DNA from: Candidatus Chloroheliales bacterium
GTDB taxonomy: Bacteria > Chloroflexota > Chloroflexia > QHBQ01
DNA length: 15,408 nt
NCBI GenBank assembly: GCA_003243865.1
Contig: QHBQ01000088.1
Coordinates: 1-15,408, forward strand
Direction of reading: 5' to 3'
Shown here: positions 13,445 to 15,408 of the stretch, one piece after another
Layout: each line of letters opens with the position of its first letter
Numbering within the stretch: position 1 is the first letter of the stretch
Notes under the pieces: generated by a model
What the model was told of the DNA's origin: nothing
Seen by the model: the letters and a program-made list of their open reading frames with translations, nothing else
The model's database searches: none
Translations under genes and position numbers: made by a program

Positions 13445-15130
13445 ATGGCGGAAAATGGCAGCAGCAACTCGAATGACCGAACCAAGCGGCGCAAACTGAA
13501 CAGCAGCGAGATAGGGGCAGAGGATGCGCCGACCACGCGAATACCGGCACCAGGCGGGCCGGTGCGCCCCGCCACACCCGGTCGCGGGCAGCGCGTGCAG
13601 CAAACGCAAGCCCGCCGCGATGCGACCGGCACTGCCGGTCTGCGCCCCACTCAGGTGGCGGCACCGCCACCCGGCCAGCCCCGCAAGGGCCAGTCACCCC
13701 GCGCCGCCAATGGCAGCAACCGTGCCAACGCCGCGCCGCTTGTCCCACCCTTGATTAAGCAGGAGGCTAGTAGCCCGCGCCTGCTTGCCCCCCGCCGCAC
13801 CGCAATGTCTACCCGCCGCAAGGTTTTGCTCACTCTGCTGGGTATTGTCGTGCTCATCGTTGGCATCGCTGGCTGGTGGGTGTGGGGGCGTTATGAGAAG
13901 GTGAGGCAAGTGGCCGACGTCGTGTCGGTCACTCCTGCCCCAGAACTCCAGACCGGCCCCAACGGTGTACTCATCCTTAACACTCCTGTTCCGGGCGCTA
14001 CCCCCGCGCCCGTGGTGCGCCCCCAGCCACAGACTGAGCCGGTGACTATCCTGCTGCTTGGCCTCGACCACCGCCCCACTGATACGACCTCGCCGCGCAG
14101 CGATACGATGATCCTGGTGCGGATTGACCCGACCACCAAGAAGGTAGCGATGCTCAGTATCCCACGCGACCTGTGGGTAACGATACCCGGCCTCACCGAG
14201 GCGACCAAGGACCGTATCAACTCGGCTTATGGCTACGGTGTGGACAACCATCTTCCCGGCGGTGGGCCAGCGATGGCGAAAGCAGTGATTAAGTACAACC
14301 TCGGCATCAAGGTTGATTACTTTGCCGAGGTGCAATTCACCGGCTTCCAGAAGATCGTTGATACGCTAGGCGGTATCAACGTTGATGTGCCTAAGCCGTT
14401 GGAGGACAATCAATTCCCCACCGTAGATAACGGCCTTACCCGCCTGCTCGTCTTTGGCGGCATTCAGCACATGGATGGCACAACCGCGCTGGAGTATGCC
14501 CGCTCCCGCCACCAGGACAGCGACCTGGGCCGCAACCGTCGCCAGCAGCAGGTGTTGCTGGCAATCAAGGAGAAGGGTCTTGACATTGCCACTCTGGGGA
14601 AAATTGACGAACTGCTCAACGACCTCAAGGACAGCATCCGTACCGACCTTAACTCCGACCAGATAATCTCGCTGGTTACGATGGCTCCTTCGATCCCCAG
14701 CGGCAACATCACCCAAACGTCAATCGGCCTCGACATGGTGACCGAGACCATCCTACCCGACAGCGGCGCGGATGTGCTAATACCGAACTGGGACAAGATC
14801 CGCCCGATGGTCGCCCAGCTATTCGGCGGCAACACCGTCGCGCTCGAAGCAGCGCGCATCCAGGTGTTGAACGGCACCAGCACTGTGGGCCTGGCGACCC
14901 GCACTGCCCAGACGCTGCGCGACAAGGGCTTCAACGTGGTTGGCACTGATAACACCACTGCCCACTCCAAAACGATAGTCGTGGACTACACCAACAAATC
15001 GCTCACTGCTGACGAACTCGCCAAAGCGCTCGGCCTCGACTCTAGCGCCGTGCGAAGCGACACCGGCGGCCCACCCGGTGTGGATATAGTCGTGGTTATG
15101 GGCGACGACAAAGCCGGCGCGGCGCAATGA
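13445..15130 (+). CDS. LytR-CpsA-Psr family envelope glycopolymer transferase with LytR_C domain
   Basis: LCP enzymes transfer lipid-linked glycopolymers (teichoic acids, capsule, arabinogalactan-like chains) to the cell wall or to proteins on the outer face of the membrane. The 561-residue product begins with a cytoplasmic tail of about 125 residues, basic and rich in Pro, Ala, Arg and Gln. One transmembrane helix follows at about 127-147 (VLLTLLGIVVLIVGIAGWWV), then a Pro/Thr linker to 198. The LCP core runs from about 199 (PVTILLLGLDHRP) to about 455. It has the phosphate-binding SPRSDTMILV (216-225), SIPRDLWV (238-245), DRINSAYGYG (256-265) and RSRHQDSDLGRNRRQQ (353-368), which carry the expected Arg and Asp residues. 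The C-terminal LytR_C-like domain (about 465-555) includes IQVLNGTSTVGLA. It is preceded by its own promoter and followed by an inverted-repeat terminator, so it is probably transcribed alone. The acceptor polymer is unknown. Confidence 0.9.
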   Translation: MAENGSSNSNDRTKRRKLNSSEIGAEDAPTTRIPAPGGPVRPATPGRGQRVQQTQARRDATGTAGLRPTQVAAPPPGQPRKGQSPRAANGSNRANAAPLVPPLIKQEASSPRLLAPRRTAMSTRRKVLLTLLGIVVLIVGIAGWWVWGRYEKVRQVADVVSVTPAPELQTGPNGVLILNTPVPGATPAPVVRPQPQTEPVTILLLGLDHRPTDTTSPRSDTMILVRIDPTTKKVAMLSIPRDLWVTIPGLTEATKDRINSAYGYGVDNHLPGGGPAMAKAVIKYNLGIKVDYFAEVQFTGFQKIVDTLGGINVDVPKPLEDNQFPTVDNGLTRLLVFGGIQHMDGTTALEYARSRHQDSDLGRNRRQQQVLLAIKEKGLDIATLGKIDELLNDLKDSIRTDLNSDQIISLVTMAPSIPSGNITQTSIGLDMVTETILPDSGADVLIPNWDKIRPMVAQLFGGNTVALEAARIQVLNGTSTVGLATRTAQTLRDKGFNVVGTDNTTAHSKTIVVDYTNKSLTADELAKALGLDSSAVRSDTGGPPGVDIVVVMGDDKAGAAQ

Positions 15131-15185
15131 GCGAAGATTAAGGATTAAAGAGGTTGATGGAGTTGATGTGGCGCAAACCCGCTAC

Positions 15186-15355
15186 GCAAAAAGCCCCCAG
15201 CGGGGGTTTGGGGAGAAATGCTGCCTTAGCGCTAACCTGAGCAAACACGATGTCAGTCGCTGCCTAGTCTCGCTAAGACGCAAAGGCAACAGACCCCATT
15301 CAACCATTGACGCGGTTCAAGATTTCTCCCCCAACCCCCGCTGGGGGCTTTTTGC
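15186..15355. repeat. 34-bp inverted repeat around a 102-bp centre
   Basis: Bases 15186-15219 and 15322-15355 are reverse complements at 33 of 34 positions. Each arm carries its own CCCCC/GGGGG mini-hairpin and an A5 or T5 run. The 102-base centre is less GC-rich and has no open reading frame of note and no tRNA cloverleaf I can see. The structure could be a paired terminator, a fold-back element (MITE-like) or the ends of a small structured RNA. It begins 56 bases after the LCP stop codon. Confidence 0.8.
15335..15353 (+). terminator. terminator hairpin after the LCP gene
   Basis: CCCCC, loop GCT, GGGGG, then CTTTTT. The stem is short but fully GC and is followed by a T-run on the plus strand. 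The left arm at 15188-15206 makes the mirror-image terminator for the minus strand, so the pair could stop transcription from both directions. Confidence 0.6.
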
Positions 15356-15408
15356 ATCCCTAAGATTTGACGGAACAGCATCCCTACGCTGGCGCCGGTG
15401 TGGATGCG

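Noticed and set aside
13694..14335. 213-codon open frame on the minus strand inside the LCP gene
   Set aside because: The LCP motifs on the plus strand are unambiguous, and the antisense product has no domain.
15220..15321. tRNA or other known structured RNA between the inverted repeats
   Set aside because: I could not find a cloverleaf, a T-loop motif or another known RNA signature in the 102 bases.
15354..15386. Nine-base direct repeat GCATCCCTA at 15354-15362 and 15378-15386
   Set aside because: Too short to separate from chance and not placed as a clear target-site duplication of the neighbouring inverted repeat.

Overview
The window looks like a chromosomal segment from a Chloroflexota bacterium. 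This is an inference from three things: secreted proteins built on the repeat 'YFPETGHTV...YW..HGGLAQQGYPI...QYF.R..FE.HPE', which I associate mainly with that phylum; lipoproteins and propeller proteins with repeated 'S..EGWAVG...ILHY..G.W' blades; and a moderately GC-rich sequence with near-consensus sigma-70 promoters. No phylogenetic marker was searched, so class-level placement is open.

Layout. Positions 1-100 are a 24-bp inverted repeat around a 52-bp loop that appears to be flipped relative to the reading frame of a truncated membrane protein (84-338). Next comes a block of envelope and secreted genes interleaved with a sigma factor. It holds a seven-repeat propeller lipoprotein (382-1626, -), a primary-type sigma-70 factor with a long leader (1758-2954, -), a secreted two-repeat protein with a triple Cys-pair C-terminus (3627-5084, +), a secreted protein joining the two-repeat module to a seven-blade propeller (5208-6671, -), and an unrecognised lipoprotein (6845-8248, -). 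Related terminator hairpins recur between these genes. A glutamate dehydrogenase (8328-9626, -) follows. Its promoter appears to share one palindromic -35 box with the divergent promoter of a C5-cytosine DNA methyltransferase (9815-10882, +). The methyltransferase converges on, and overlaps by 14 bp, an HNH endonuclease gene (10869-11435, -); the two look like a type II restriction-modification pair. The HNH gene starts inside the stop codon of gatB (11435-12961, -), so it is probably translated in the gatB operon. A 480-bp divergent intergenic region carries tandem hairpin repeats and two extended -10 promoters, one for gatB and one for an LCP-family cell-envelope enzyme (13445-15130, +). The window ends with a 34-bp inverted repeat that contains the LCP terminator.

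How the genes work together. Housekeeping functions (sigma factor, GatB, glutamate dehydrogenase, LCP ligase) are intermixed with accessory functions (the R-M pair and lineage-specific secreted proteins). No transposase, integrase, tRNA, rRNA or CRISPR array was found. The most unusual points are the regulatory geometry of the R-M pair (methyltransferase tied to the gdh promoter, endonuclease tied to gatB translation), the domain-shuffled trio of secreted proteins, and the flipped segment at the left edge, which may be an assembly artefact.
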